This document shows positions 29,697-38,441 of a stretch of 64,000 nt of DNA, piece by piece. Source of the stretch: Polynucleobacter sp. Latsch14-2 (GTDB lineage Bacteria; Pseudomonadota; Gammaproteobacteria; Burkholderiales; Burkholderiaceae); the NCBI RefSeq assembly GCF_018881925.1, contig NZ_JACVPL010000010.1:25346-89345 (forward strand), in the 5' to 3' direction. The stretch's first letter is position 1. Each line of letters begins with the position of its first letter. Both the position numbers and the translations under genes were made by a program. The notes below the pieces were generated by a model. It was not told the DNA's origin, did not search any database, and worked only from the letters and a program-made list of their open reading frames with translations.

Positions 29697-32600
29697 GCGA
29701 AAACTTTGATTACGCTATAGCCTGCAATCCCGAGCATTCTGTGATTGTTTCTGCTTGCGCGGGTAGTGGCAAGACTTGGCTATTGGTGGCGCGGATGCTG
29801 AGGTTATTGCTTGCTGGTGCAAAGCCTACAGAAATTCTGGCGCTTACTTTTACTCGTAAAGCTGCTCAAGAGATGCGCGATCGGCTCTATGGATTGCTGG
29901 AAGAATTTTCCAGGGCCGATGACGCTAGCTTAACTCAAGAGTTGATGATGCGAGGCCTTAAGCAGGCAGAGGCTCAAGAGCTCCTCCCCGAAGCTCGGGC
30001 GCTGTATCTAAAGGTTTTGGCAAGCCCGCAGGCGATTGTAATTGACACTTTCCATGGTTGGTTTGGTCGTTTGCTTGGTGCGGCACCAGTATCTGCCGAT
30101 GTTCAGCCAGGCTTTAATTTACGTGAAGATTCTAATCGCCTACAAGATGAGTGCATGGAGGATTGGTGGGGAGATTTACCTCAAGAGCTGAAAGAGTATT
30201 TCGATATTTTGCTGGCTGAATTTGGCGCTAGTGAGACACAAAAATTCTTGATGGGTAGTTACAGCCTCTTTAAGCAAAGAGGCGCATGGACCTTTTTCAT
30301 TGATGCTTGCAAGACACAGGGCTTGACTCCATTAGCGCGACTAGATCAAGGGCTACCGAGCCTGGGGACGCTCAACCCGCTAGAGCGCTTTTGGCAACAA
30401 CCCCAAACTATGGGCAACCTAGAATTGCTCTACCGATGCTTTAGCAACGGCACACCGACCCAGAAGGCTGGAGCTGCCTATATTGAGTTTGTGATTGCGC
30501 ACCATCGCGCCGGTGGTTCTCTGATGGAAATTGCCGATGAATGGCAAAGTTATTTCCTCACCAAAAAACGTACGCCATTAGCGGATATCGCTAAGACCTC
30601 TAAACCGATGTTGGATTACATCACCAAAACGGGCGGTGATCCCGCAGAAATCACTTCGATTCGCAATGCTTGGGTAGAGGCTTATGAAGCTTTATTCGCT
30701 TGGCAAAGCGAGCAGCGAATTCATGATGTCAATGAAGCATGGTTTGCGATGAGTGAAGCGATGCTGGCTCATATGGAAAAGACTAAAGAGTCTATGCGTG
30801 TGCGTGACTTTGACGATTTGGAGATTGGGGTTAGCCAGCTTATGGCACAGGCGGCTAACGCCTCCTATTTACAGGCACGCCTCGATGCGAAGTACAGCCA
30901 CATTTTAATTGATGAGTTTCAGGACACCAATCCCTTGCAGTGGCAGATATTGCGCTCTTGGTTGGAGGGTTATGGTGACGATGGATCCAAGCCTAGCGTC
31001 TTTATTGTTGGAGATCCCAAGCAATCTATTTATCGCTTCCGCCGCGCTGACCCGCGCTTATTTGATAGCGCTAGAAATTTCCTAGTAGCTCATTTGGATG
31101 CTAAAACTTTATCGCAAAATACCACCCGCAGAAATGCGCCTGCAATTAATGAAGCAGTAAACCAGGTCTTTTTAGCTGGAGCATTGCCAGCGAGCTATCA
31201 GTATGCTGCACAAAAAACAGCCTGGCAGCCACCGCTTGAGGGTATTGTAGGGTCGGAATACGCAGCGCAAGGTGAGGCGCAGTTACTCCCGCTGATTGAG
31301 CGTGCTGAAGAAGAGCAGTCTGAGCGCTCTGGCACGGCTTTAGATGATGCGATTCATGATGCGGGACAAACTGCTAGTGTTCAGCAGCGCTATGAAGAGG
31401 GCAAACAAATTAGTCGTCTAATTCACCGCATTATGGCAACGCGCCAGGTGGTAGATAAAAAGGACGGCAGAGAATTTTGGCGACCAGCTAGAGGAAGTGA
31501 TTTCATTCTGTTGGTGAAGCGACGCTTATATTTACCTCAGTTTGAGAGGGCCTTACGTGAGACTGGCTTAGCTTATGACAGCTCCCGCTTGGGCGGTCTC
31601 TTAAATACGCTAGAAATTGATGACCTCATTGCCTTACTCACAGTCTTGGTTTCACCACGACATGATTTGCCTTTAGCTCAAGTGCTACGAAGCCCTATCT
31701 TTGGTTTTACTGAAGAGCAAATGCAGTTGCTTGCCATTAGCATTAGCGAAGCCTACTCATGCTGGTGGGATGCATTACAAGCTAATCAAAACCCGCAGAT
31801 TCAAAAAGCGGCGCGCTATTTAGAGCATTGGCGTGCTTTGGGTGAGACCTTGCCTGTTCATGATCTACTGGATCTTATTTATCAAGAGAGCAACTTGCGC
31901 GTTAAATATGCTCTGGTCTCGCAAAACTTAGCGCGTGCGCAAGTTTTAGCAAATCTTGATGCCTTCTTGACGCTTGCTTTAAATCAAGATGGTGGGCGCT
32001 ATCCGAGTTTGAGTCGCTTTATTGCTGAGATCAATACCATGCGTCGTGGTGACGATAACGAAACCCCTAATGAGGGTGATGTTGAGTCTGAAGCGGAGCT
32101 TGATCAAGATATTGGTGAAATCGACGAGCAAAGCGAAGCGACTGAAGATGATCAGCATCAGCGTGTGCGCTTGATGACGATTCATGGCGCTAAAGGCTTG
32201 GAAGCGCCTTTTGTGATCATGCTCGATGCCAACCATACCGAGTGGAAAGCTCCGCATCGTGGCGTTCTCCTTGATTGGTCTCCTGAGCATGCAAGTCCAA
32301 CGCATCTGTCACTTTACACATCCCAATCATTAACAGGTGAGCGCAGCATCATTTATGACAAAGAGAATGAAGTAAGTCAAAATGAAAATTGGAATTTACT
32401 CTATGTCGCCATGACAAGGGCAAAGCAAGGCCTATGGTTAAGCGGTGTGCAAGCAAGTAATAAAACAGGTATTAACGAGCGTTCTTGGTATGGAAGAGCC
32501 TTAACTGCTGGTATCACTGTGGATATTGATGTACTGAATCTGCCTGATACCTGTGCTGAATCAAACCACGCCTCAGTAGAGTTGGGCAGTATGCCATTCA

Positions 32601-33208
32601 GAATGGATCAATTTGCGATTGAATGGGATGCTGCCAAACACAGCCACCAAGAACAGATCGATAAAATTGAAAGCGGAGTATTCGGTGACAAACGCACCAA
32701 GCAGCAGGTAAAAATAAAAGAGCCTGATCCTGAGATTTTGGAGGAGGGCGTGTACTTTCATAAATTGCTGGAGTTTTTGATTCCGCAATCGAGCAACCCA
32801 GAAAAGTCTCCCGCTCTACCAAGCGATCAAGAGATCATGAATTGGCTGGGTGTAGAGCAAACGCTTGCTCAAAAACTTCAATCGTATGTACAGCTTGTCA
32901 TGAACGCTCCAGAGCTAAAACCGTATTTGACTTCAGGTGGATGGTTGCAAGCTTGGAATGAACTTGATATTGCTGATGCAGAGGGTAAGAGCTTCCGTCT
33001 TGATCGCTTGGTAGAGCTTGGCGATCACTTAGCCATCATTGACTACAAGCTGACTATCCCAAGCCCAGAGAGTGAGATGTACGGCAAATACCTCAAGCAA
33101 TTGCAGAATTACCAGCAAGAACTGAAGCGCATTCGGCCGGACAAGGAAAACCGAGCTTATTTGATTTCATCTAGCGGAAAGATCGAGCAGATTGGGCAGA
33201 CTCTCTAA
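29693..33208 (+). CDS. AddA-like UvrD/Rep helicase-nuclease
   Basis: Superfamily 1 helicase with a C-terminal nuclease, 1171 residues. Visible motifs: Walker A AGSGKT (residues 22-27), Ia ALTFTRKAAQEMRDR, Walker B ILIDEFQDTNPLQW, motif III VGDPKQSIYRFR, motif V VRLMTIHGAKGLEAPFV, motif VI LLYVAMTRAKQGL, and a RecB-like nuclease end with RLDRLVEL and IIDYKLT plus LKQLQNYQ. I start at GTG 29693, whose GTGA overlaps the stop of the AddB-like gene and which has AAGGGGA upstream. With its partner it is the likely counterpart of RecBCD/AddAB. Confidence 0.9.
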   Translation: MSENFDYAIACNPEHSVIVSACAGSGKTWLLVARMLRLLLAGAKPTEILALTFTRKAAQEMRDRLYGLLEEFSRADDASLTQELMMRGLKQAEAQELLPEARALYLKVLASPQAIVIDTFHGWFGRLLGAAPVSADVQPGFNLREDSNRLQDECMEDWWGDLPQELKEYFDILLAEFGASETQKFLMGSYSLFKQRGAWTFFIDACKTQGLTPLARLDQGLPSLGTLNPLERFWQQPQTMGNLELLYRCFSNGTPTQKAGAAYIEFVIAHHRAGGSLMEIADEWQSYFLTKKRTPLADIAKTSKPMLDYITKTGGDPAEITSIRNAWVEAYEALFAWQSEQRIHDVNEAWFAMSEAMLAHMEKTKESMRVRDFDDLEIGVSQLMAQAANASYLQARLDAKYSHILIDEFQDTNPLQWQILRSWLEGYGDDGSKPSVFIVGDPKQSIYRFRRADPRLFDSARNFLVAHLDAKTLSQNTTRRNAPAINEAVNQVFLAGALPASYQYAAQKTAWQPPLEGIVGSEYAAQGEAQLLPLIERAEEEQSERSGTALDDAIHDAGQTASVQQRYEEGKQISRLIHRIMATRQVVDKKDGREFWRPARGSDFILLVKRRLYLPQFERALRETGLAYDSSRLGGLLNTLEIDDLIALLTVLVSPRHDLPLAQVLRSPIFGFTEEQMQLLAISISEAYSCWWDALQANQNPQIQKAARYLEHWRALGETLPVHDLLDLIYQESNLRVKYALVSQNLARAQVLANLDAFLTLALNQDGGRYPSLSRFIAEINTMRRGDDNETPNEGDVESEAELDQDIGEIDEQSEATEDDQHQRVRLMTIHGAKGLEAPFVIMLDANHTEWKAPHRGVLLDWSPEHASPTHLSLYTSQSLTGERSIIYDKENEVSQNENWNLLYVAMTRAKQGLWLSGVQASNKTGINERSWYGRALTAGITVDIDVLNLPDTCAESNHASVELGSMPFRMDQFAIEWDAAKHSHQEQIDKIESGVFGDKRTKQQVKIKEPDPEILEEGVYFHKLLEFLIPQSSNPEKSPALPSDQEIMNWLGVEQTLAQKLQSYVQLVMNAPELKPYLTSGGWLQAWNELDIADAEGKSFRLDRLVELGDHLAIIDYKLTIPSPESEMYGKYLKQLQNYQQELKRIRPDKENRAYLISSSGKIEQIGQTL

Positions 33209-33312
33209 TCTTCCTAAGCTCTTGAATAACCCTACTTAATCCCCATATATTGACCTAGAGGCAAAAATCCTCAAACTGGGGATAATCAGTTATCACGCTT
33301 AAAGGAGCCCCG

Positions 33313-34131
33313 ATGAAGATGCAACGTTTCTCTAATCTTTTTGCTAGTTTATTTGCTGTCAGCCTATTGCTGTGCAGTGGTTTAGCATTGGCTGAACCCA
33401 CATTGCCGCAGGTAACTCAGGCTATTCAGTCGGGACAATTGGCTAAAGCCGATGCCATGATGAGCGAGGTTTTGCAAAACCATCCAAATAGCGCTAAAGC
33501 CCACTACATTGCTTCTGAGCTCTATTTGAAAGAGGGTAAATTAGATGCGGCTAGAAATGCTTTTATGCAAGCAGAAAACTTGGCTCCAGGATTACCTTTT
33601 GTTCAACCTGAATCGGTTCAGAAATTACAAACGCAATTGCGCGCAGGTGCTGCACCGGTTGCAACAAATGCTGGCGCTGAATCTATTTTCGCTAGCCCAA
33701 TTTTTTGGATTCTGATGGCTATTTTGGTGGTGGGCATCATCTTCTTCATGAAAAACCGCAACGCCCAACAGCCAGTGCAAGTTTATAACGCACCAACAGC
33801 GAATGGCCCGTATCCTGGAACTCCTGGCGGCTATCCACCAAATTATCCAGGTGCGCCAACGTCTGGTATGGGTGGTGGCTTAATGGGTAGTCTCGCTACA
33901 GGCGCTGCGCTTGGTGCTGGCATGGTCGCTGGCCAAGCTTTAGCCGGTCATTTAATGGGTGGCAGTAGCCAGGCCAACCCGGGTAATGCGAACAATGGCT
34001 TTAATCAAGTTGGCGGACAGGCACCAGATGCCGCTAACTTCGGTGTAAACGATGCGAGCTCTTGGGATGATGGTGGCTCAAGCTCCTGGGATGACAGCAG
34101 CGGTGGCGGCGACTTTATGAGTGATGTATAG
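33313..34131 (+). CDS. TPR membrane protein with Gly-rich, WDD-repeat tail
   Basis: A 272-residue envelope protein. Signal peptide of about 27 residues (SLLLCSGLALAEP). Residues about 30-100 form two tetratricopeptide-like units (QLAKADAMMSEVLQNHPNSAKAHY and following KLDAARNAFMQAENLAP). A single membrane helix lies at about 136-153 (IFWILMAILVVGIIFFM), then a Pro/Gly/Tyr-rich linker, a glycine zipper (LATGAALGAGMVAGQALAGHL) and a tail with SSWDDGGSSSWDDSSGGGDF. Such tails occur in YgcG-like proteins. Function unknown. Confidence 0.8.
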   Translation: MKMQRFSNLFASLFAVSLLLCSGLALAEPTLPQVTQAIQSGQLAKADAMMSEVLQNHPNSAKAHYIASELYLKEGKLDAARNAFMQAENLAPGLPFVQPESVQKLQTQLRAGAAPVATNAGAESIFASPIFWILMAILVVGIIFFMKNRNAQQPVQVYNAPTANGPYPGTPGGYPPNYPGAPTSGMGGGLMGSLATGAALGAGMVAGQALAGHLMGGSSQANPGNANNGFNQVGGQAPDAANFGVNDASSWDDGGSSSWDDSSGGGDFMSDV

Positions 34132-34199
34132 CGTACCTGCAAACTCAGTAAAGCCATTCATTAATAAACGCAATACACACTAGAAAGTAGTAAGCAACC

Positions 34200-34700
34200 A
34201 TGGCAATTTCAATGTACCAAGCATCTATCCCTCAATTTAAAAAGATGCTGAGCAATCTTTCTATCATCCTTAAGAAGGGCGAAGAGTACGCCAGCGCCAA
34301 GAAGATTGAGGGCACCGTATTGACAGGAGAGCGTTTATTCCCGGATATGTTCCCACTCTCCAAGCAGGTACAGATTGCTTGTGATCAAGTCAAGAACGGC
34401 ATGGCTCGCTTGGCTGGTATTGAGCCGCCGAAGTTTGACGATAGCGAAACCACTTTTGCTGAGTTGCAAGAGCGGGTTGCTAAAACCATTGCATTTATCG
34501 ATGGTATTAAGCCTGCACAAGTCGATGGCACTGAAGCCAAAGAGATTAAGTTTTCCATTAAAGAGTGGCATTTTGAGTTTGTGGGCGAGCAATATCTCTT
34601 GACCTGGATTATTCCGAACTTCTACTTTCATGTGACTACTACATACAACCTCTTGCGTCACAACGGCGTTGAAATCGGCAAGGCAGATTACTTGGGTTAA
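34200..34700 (+). CDS. DUF1993 family protein
   Basis: A 166-residue soluble protein of the DUF1993 family, which has a DinB-like four-helix bundle and no known reaction. Start MAISMYQASIPQFKKMLSNL and the segments LFPDMFPLSKQVQIACD and FYFHVTTTYNLLRHNGVEIGKADYLG match the family from end to end. It lies between a TPR protein and umuDC; a terminator follows at 34865. Confidence 0.9.
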   Translation: MAISMYQASIPQFKKMLSNLSIILKKGEEYASAKKIEGTVLTGERLFPDMFPLSKQVQIACDQVKNGMARLAGIEPPKFDDSETTFAELQERVAKTIAFIDGIKPAQVDGTEAKEIKFSIKEWHFEFVGEQYLLTWIIPNFYFHVTTTYNLLRHNGVEIGKADYLG

Positions 34701-34726
34701 ACCAGCATATTCAGTAAACTGCTGAC

Positions 34727-34843
34727 ATGGATCATTTAAACGCGATTACTGAGATAGTGCAGCCCTGGATCTTTCGGGCCAGTATCTATTTGTCGAATGC
34801 GTTTTTAGATGACCCCGCCATTCTGGCTTTTGCTTTTTGCTAA
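34727..34843 (+). CDS. Possible 38-residue open reading frame
   Basis: ATG-initiated frame MDHLNAITEIVQPWIF... ending AFAFC, followed 22 bases later by an intrinsic terminator. There is no clear ribosome-binding site and no recognised family. It could be a small protein, a gene remnant, or chance. Confidence 0.2.
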   Translation: MDHLNAITEIVQPWIFRASIYLSNAFLDDPAILAFAFC

Positions 34844-34864
34844 GCAGGACAGGATCGGTAGATT

Positions 34865-34886
34865 AACCACCTTCGGGTGGTTTTTT
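34865..34886 (+). terminator. Intrinsic terminator before umuDC
   Basis: AACCACC, loop TTCG, GGTGGTT, then TTTT. A compact seven-pair stem with a stable tetraloop. It would end transcripts from the DUF1993 gene and isolate the SOS-controlled umuDC unit. Confidence 0.88.
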
Positions 34887-34954
34887 CTTGCCTATGTTTG
34901 GAGAAAATAGCCATAAAACAACAAAAATATCTTCATTTATGAGGCTTTTACATA

Positions 34955-34974
34955 TACTGTATAGATATACAGTA
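34955..34974 (+). promoter_or_regulatory. LexA-binding SOS box of umuDC
   Basis: The 20-mer at 34955-34974 matches the enterobacterial consensus (TACTGT, eight A/T, ACAGTA) at 19 of 20 positions, with the CTG...CAG core intact. It ends 11 bases before the umuD ATG. A TATATT at 34973-34978 could be the -10, so LexA would block RNA polymerase directly. Confidence 0.92.
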
Positions 34975-34985
34975 TATTAGTGACT

Positions 34986-35471
34986 ATGACGCCTCAAATT
35001 TACCCCCAGAAATCGACCCTAAGCCAAGCCCCACAAGCCTTGGCAGCGTATTTTGATGATTTTGAGCTGAGGTTGCTCAGCCACCGGATTTCAGCTGGAT
35101 TCCCTAGTCCAGCGGCAGATTATGCTGAACAGGGGCTCGATTTGAACCGCTACTTGGTTCAGAACAAGCCAGCCACTTTTATGTTTACCGTCCAGGGTGA
35201 TTCGATGATGGGCGCCGGTATCTGTGATGGCGACAAGGTGGTTGTTGATAAAGCCCTTAAACCAAAACACAAAGACATTGTGGTGGCAGTCGTGGATAGC
35301 GAGTACACCATCAAACGCCTCTACCAATTACGTGGTCGAATTGAGCTCCAACCAGAAAACCCCAACTTTGAACCCATTACCTTTGATGAAGGTAGCGAGC
35401 TCCAAATCTGGGGTGTAGTGGTTGGTGTAGTGCGCAAGTACAGCAATGCTAGTAGCAGGGGGAGTAAATAA
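34986..35471 (+). CDS. umuD: UmuD-type SOS mutagenesis protease subunit
   Basis: S24 LexA-like self-cleaving protein that after RecA-stimulated cleavage joins UmuC to form DNA polymerase V. From the ATG at 34986 it has 161 residues. The cleavage site is Ala37-Gly38 ([11 protein letters not shown]; enterobacterial UmuD has Cys-Gly). The Ser-Lys dyad is Ser73 (QGDSMM) and Lys110 (YTIKRL), 37 apart as in E. coli. The N-terminal arm is about 13 residues longer than in E. coli. A GTG at 34980 is also in frame; neither start has a ribosome-binding site, and the SOS box is immediately upstream. Confidence 0.94.
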   Translation: MTPQIYPQKSTLSQAPQALAAYFDDFELRLLSHRISAGFPSPAADYAEQGLDLNRYLVQNKPATFMFTVQGDSMMGAGICDGDKVVVDKALKPKHKDIVVAVVDSEYTIKRLYQLRGRIELQPENPNFEPITFDEGSELQIWGVVVGVVRKYSNASSRGSK

Positions 35472-35472
35472 G

Positions 35473-36795
35473 ATGGCGAACCCAGTGAACCTATTCAACG
35501 AATCCAATCAAGCCAAGCAACTATTCGCCTTGGTAGACGTAAACAACTTCTACGTTTCTTGCGAGCGGGTATTTGCCCCTAAGTTAGAGGGCGTACCCGT
35601 AGTAGTTTTATCAAACAATGATGGTTGTGCTGTCGCCAGAAGTGCTGAAGTGAAAGCCTTGGGTGTGAAGATGGCAACACCTTGGTTCAAGATGAAAGAC
35701 CTCGCCAAAGAGCATGGCATTGTGGCGTATTCATCAAACTACACACTGTATGGTGATATGAGTGATCGCGTTGTGCAGGTCCTCAGAAGATTTACGCCTA
35801 ATCTTGAGGTCTACAGCATCGATGAAAGTTTTCTTAAAATTGAATCTGTACTCAAAGCTTATCCAGATGCAACGCACCTTGGTCACATCATTAAACAAGA
35901 TGTTAAAGACACTACTGGTCTACCAGTTTGTGTGGGCATTGGTTCTAGCAAGACCTTGGCAAAGTTTGCCAATCACCTAGCTAAGAAGTATTCACAGTTT
36001 GCAGGTGTATGTGATGTCGAGAGTATGCCTAAGGAAGAGCTCTATCAATGGATGAGTGAGATACCAGTAGGCGAGGTGTGGGGTATTGGTAGGCAGCTTG
36101 CCAAGAAACTCGCAGCCCTGAAAATCAATACCGTCTTTGACCTCTTACAAGTCTCACCACAAACTATGCGCCAACAATTTGGTGTCGTTATGGAAAGACT
36201 TTGCTATGAGTTGCGTGGCGTATCCTGCTTAAAGCTAGAAGAAGTGGCGCCAGCTAAACAGCAAATCATTGCTTCGCGTAGCTTTGGTAAGTTGGTTACC
36301 AGCTTAGAAGAATTGGCTGAGTCGGTTGCCACTCATGCCGCAAGAGCTGCAGAAAAAATCAGAAGCCAAAATTCTGTTACGGGCGCGATTAGCATCTTTA
36401 TTGAAACCAATCCCCATAAGCAGAACGAGCCTCAGTACGCACAAAGTATCACCGTCGCACTAGAGAGCCCAACAGATAACACGCTCAAGCTAACTGAGGC
36501 AGCAGTGGAGGGTCTTAAGCAAATCTATCAGGGTGGCTTTAGATATAAGAAGGCCGGCATTGTGCTCAATCTTTTATCTGATAAACCCACCGTGCAGCAA
36601 TCACTGTTTGATGATGTCGACACTAGAGGGAAATCCGCTGATCTTATGAAAGCCTTGGATTCTATTAATAGTCGCTTTGGCAATGCGGTGATTCGTTCGG
36701 GAGCAGCAGGAACTAAACAATCCTGGCAAATGAGATCTGGCAACAAGTCACCGAACTACACAACTCAGTGGAACGAATTACCAGTGGTGCACTAG
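35473..36795 (+). CDS. umuC: DNA polymerase V catalytic subunit UmuC
   Basis: Y-family translesion polymerase, 440 residues. Catalytic acids are Asp22 ([13 protein letters not shown]) and Asp117-Glu118 (YSIDESFL). The helix-hairpin-helix region [15 protein letters not shown] and a little-finger domain with [11 protein letters not shown] follow, and the UmuC-specific C-terminal domain ([23 protein letters not shown]) is present. The ATG at 35473 follows umuD by one base, with GGGGAG upstream. Co-transcribed with umuD under LexA. Confidence 0.96.
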   Translation: MANPVNLFNESNQAKQLFALVDVNNFYVSCERVFAPKLEGVPVVVLSNNDGCAVARSAEVKALGVKMATPWFKMKDLAKEHGIVAYSSNYTLYGDMSDRVVQVLRRFTPNLEVYSIDESFLKIESVLKAYPDATHLGHIIKQDVKDTTGLPVCVGIGSSKTLAKFANHLAKKYSQFAGVCDVESMPKEELYQWMSEIPVGEVWGIGRQLAKKLAALKINTVFDLLQVSPQTMRQQFGVVMERLCYELRGVSCLKLEEVAPAKQQIIASRSFGKLVTSLEELAESVATHAARAAEKIRSQNSVTGAISIFIETNPHKQNEPQYAQSITVALESPTDNTLKLTEAAVEGLKQIYQGGFRYKKAGIVLNLLSDKPTVQQSLFDDVDTRGKSADLMKALDSINSRFGNAVIRSGAAGTKQSWQMRSGNKSPNYTTQWNELPVVH

Positions 36796-36807
36796 GAAAA
36801 AGAGCAG

Positions 36808-36852
36808 AACACAAAAAAATCAACAAACAAACAACAAACAAAATAACAAATT
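36808..36852. other. G-free C/A-rich tract downstream of umuC
   Basis: Forty-five bases without a single G, built mainly of AAC and AAAC units. As RNA it would be unstructured and C-containing, resembling loading sites for Rho or S1-like proteins. It lies between umuC and the hairpin at 36870. Confidence 0.4.
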
Positions 36853-36869
36853 GAGCGCTAATTTTTACT

Positions 36870-36889
36870 AGCTCATTTTGTGAGCTTTA
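36870..36889 (+). terminator. Terminator-like hairpin after umuC
   Basis: AGCTCA, loop TTTTG, TGAGCT, then TTTAAAG. Six-pair stem but a short T tract, so weak as an intrinsic terminator. Confidence 0.4.
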
Positions 36890-36967
36890 AAGTGAATATT
36901 CTTAAAACATAGCAGTAAAGATTGAAGTATCAGCAACAAAACAGACGAGCAAAAAAAGGAGAAATAA

Positions 36968-37102
36968 ATGGAACTAATCAATAACTTTAATGGTCTATCA
37001 CTGGCAGTCATCATGGTGTTGTCTTACTTCGCCGTATTGAAAAGCACTAAACGCGATTCTTTCGAGAAAAAACAGGCAGTGTTTAATCGTCACTATCGTT
37101 AA
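36968..37102 (+). CDS. Small membrane protein, 44 residues
   Basis: ATG frame with a strong AAGGAG (36957-36961 region) six bases upstream. The peptide starts MELINNFNGLSLAVIMVLSY, has one hydrophobic helix (about 10-24) and a charged, basic tail ending FNRHYR. The clean ribosome-binding site and one-helix, positive-tail layout argue for a real gene. It stands alone in a 578-base gap between umuC and a Bug receptor. Function unknown; it faintly resembles the 26-residue peptide at 55194 around a VLxxLSYxxV pattern. Confidence 0.6.
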   Translation: MELINNFNGLSLAVIMVLSYFAVLKSTKRDSFEKKQAVFNRHYR

Positions 37103-37291
37103 GAAAAAAATAGCAGTGCAAAGAAGTGGGTGGCGGCATGCAGCAAAAAAGCAGCAAAAGTCTAAAGGGGAATGAGGAAATCACGGATTCCTTATTCCCC
37201 AACTGCAGATATTGAGTATTTCAGCGTGAATTCATCAGCGCTTGGAATTGAATCCCCCAAAGACTCTTAGTCAGTTGAGCCGGTCCTAGCA

Positions 37292-37329
37292 AAGGATCCA
37301 ATATCCTTCATTCATCTAAGTGGTATAAA
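37292..37329 (+). promoter_or_regulatory. Extended -10 promoter with upstream inverted repeat
   Basis: TGGTATAAA (37321-37329) is an extended -10. Just upstream AAGGAT and ATCCTT (37292-37308) form a perfect inverted repeat where the -35 region should be, possibly an operator. The Bug-type gene begins at 37374. The rest of 37103-37373 shows no gene. Confidence 0.45.
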
Positions 37330-37373
37330 TTGAATATCAGTAACGATCTTTCTGGGGCCTAATGGGCTAAAAA

Positions 37374-38348
37374 ATGAAAACAATGGCCATGTTAAAGATT
37401 TTTGTAAGCCTATTGGCTTTGACCTGCTCCTCACTTGTATGTGCAGACTATCCTGAAAAATCTATTCGCTTAGTAGTGCCTTTTGCTACTGGCGGCACTT
37501 CAGAAATTGTGGCGCGTTCCGTGGCAAATAGTCTGAGCACTAGCTTGGGTCAATCTGTATATGTAGATAACAAGCCTGGAGGTGCAGGCAATATCGCCAT
37601 GGAAGAGGTTAAGCGCGCTAATCCTGATGGCTACACTTTAATTTTGGGTCATGTTGGAACTTTGGCTGTGAACCCAGCGCTATTTGGTAAAAAATTGCCG
37701 TACGATCCGAATAAAGATTTCGCGCCAGTTACTTTAGTAGCAAAAGTACCAAATGTGATTGCTGTGAGCGAGAAAAGCAATTACAAAACATTGGGAGATT
37801 TGGTAGTGGACGCTAAAAAGAACCCAGGCAAGATTAATTATGGATCTGCAGGTAATGGTAGTGCGGGGCACTTAGCGATGGAGTATTTTTCTTCTGAAGC
37901 GGGCATTGATTTAGTGCATGTACCTTACAAAGGCTCTGGACCGATGCTCACAGACCTGATTGGCGGTCAAATTCAAGCAACCTTTAATGGCTTGCCCTCT
38001 CTAATGGGTCAGATTAAGGGTGGTACTTTACGCCCCTTAGCGGTTGGTTCATCCGAGCGCTCCAAAGTATTGCCCAATGTGCCCACCATAGCGGAGTCTG
38101 GCTATAAGGGGTTTGAGACGTCACAGTGGTACGGAATTATTGCTCCTGCCGGCACACCGCCAGCAGTGATTGATCGATTGCAAAAAGAGATTGCAAAGTC
38201 ATTGAAGTCAAAAGAAGACTCTAAGAAGATGCTCGAAGACGGAGCGATATTAGTGGGGGATACACCGACTCAGTTCGGCGCATTCATTAAAGCTGAACAA
38301 GGTCGCTGGGCCAAAGTGGTTGAGAAAGCAAAAATCACAGTAGATTAA
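37374..38348 (+). CDS. Tripartite tricarboxylate transporter substrate-binding protein (Bug family)
   Basis: Periplasmic binding protein, 324 residues, with a signal peptide ending near VCADYPEK. Family landmarks: YPEKSIRLVVPFATGGTSEI, GGAGNIAMEEV, DGYTLILGHVG, KLPYDPNKDFAPV and SQWYGIIAPAGTP. It is only distantly similar to the other Bug protein at 18853, so the two probably bind different ligands. Again no membrane subunits are nearby. Ligand cannot be told from sequence. Confidence 0.93.
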   Translation: MKTMAMLKIFVSLLALTCSSLVCADYPEKSIRLVVPFATGGTSEIVARSVANSLSTSLGQSVYVDNKPGGAGNIAMEEVKRANPDGYTLILGHVGTLAVNPALFGKKLPYDPNKDFAPVTLVAKVPNVIAVSEKSNYKTLGDLVVDAKKNPGKINYGSAGNGSAGHLAMEYFSSEAGIDLVHVPYKGSGPMLTDLIGGQIQATFNGLPSLMGQIKGGTLRPLAVGSSERSKVLPNVPTIAESGYKGFETSQWYGIIAPAGTPPAVIDRLQKEIAKSLKSKEDSKKMLEDGAILVGDTPTQFGAFIKAEQGRWAKVVEKAKITVD

Positions 38349-38390
38349 TTCATCAGCTGGGCGCTTGATTAGGGAGCGGTATTTAGGCGG

Positions 38391-38425
38391 TAAGACGTCT
38401 TAACACGCTCAAATTACCCCCCCCC
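38391..38425. repeat. Palindrome and C9 tract between convergent genes
   Basis: TAAGACGTCTTA (38391-38402) is a perfect 12-base palindrome nested inside GAGCG...CGCTC arms; a run of nine C follows at 38417-38425. It lies between convergent genes and may be a transcription end. Confidence 0.5.
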
Positions 38426-38441
38426 ACTTATACAAGATTAT

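Noticed and set aside
34727..34843. Confident small-protein call for the 38-residue frame
   Set aside because: No ribosome-binding site and no recognisable likeness; kept only as a low-confidence entry.
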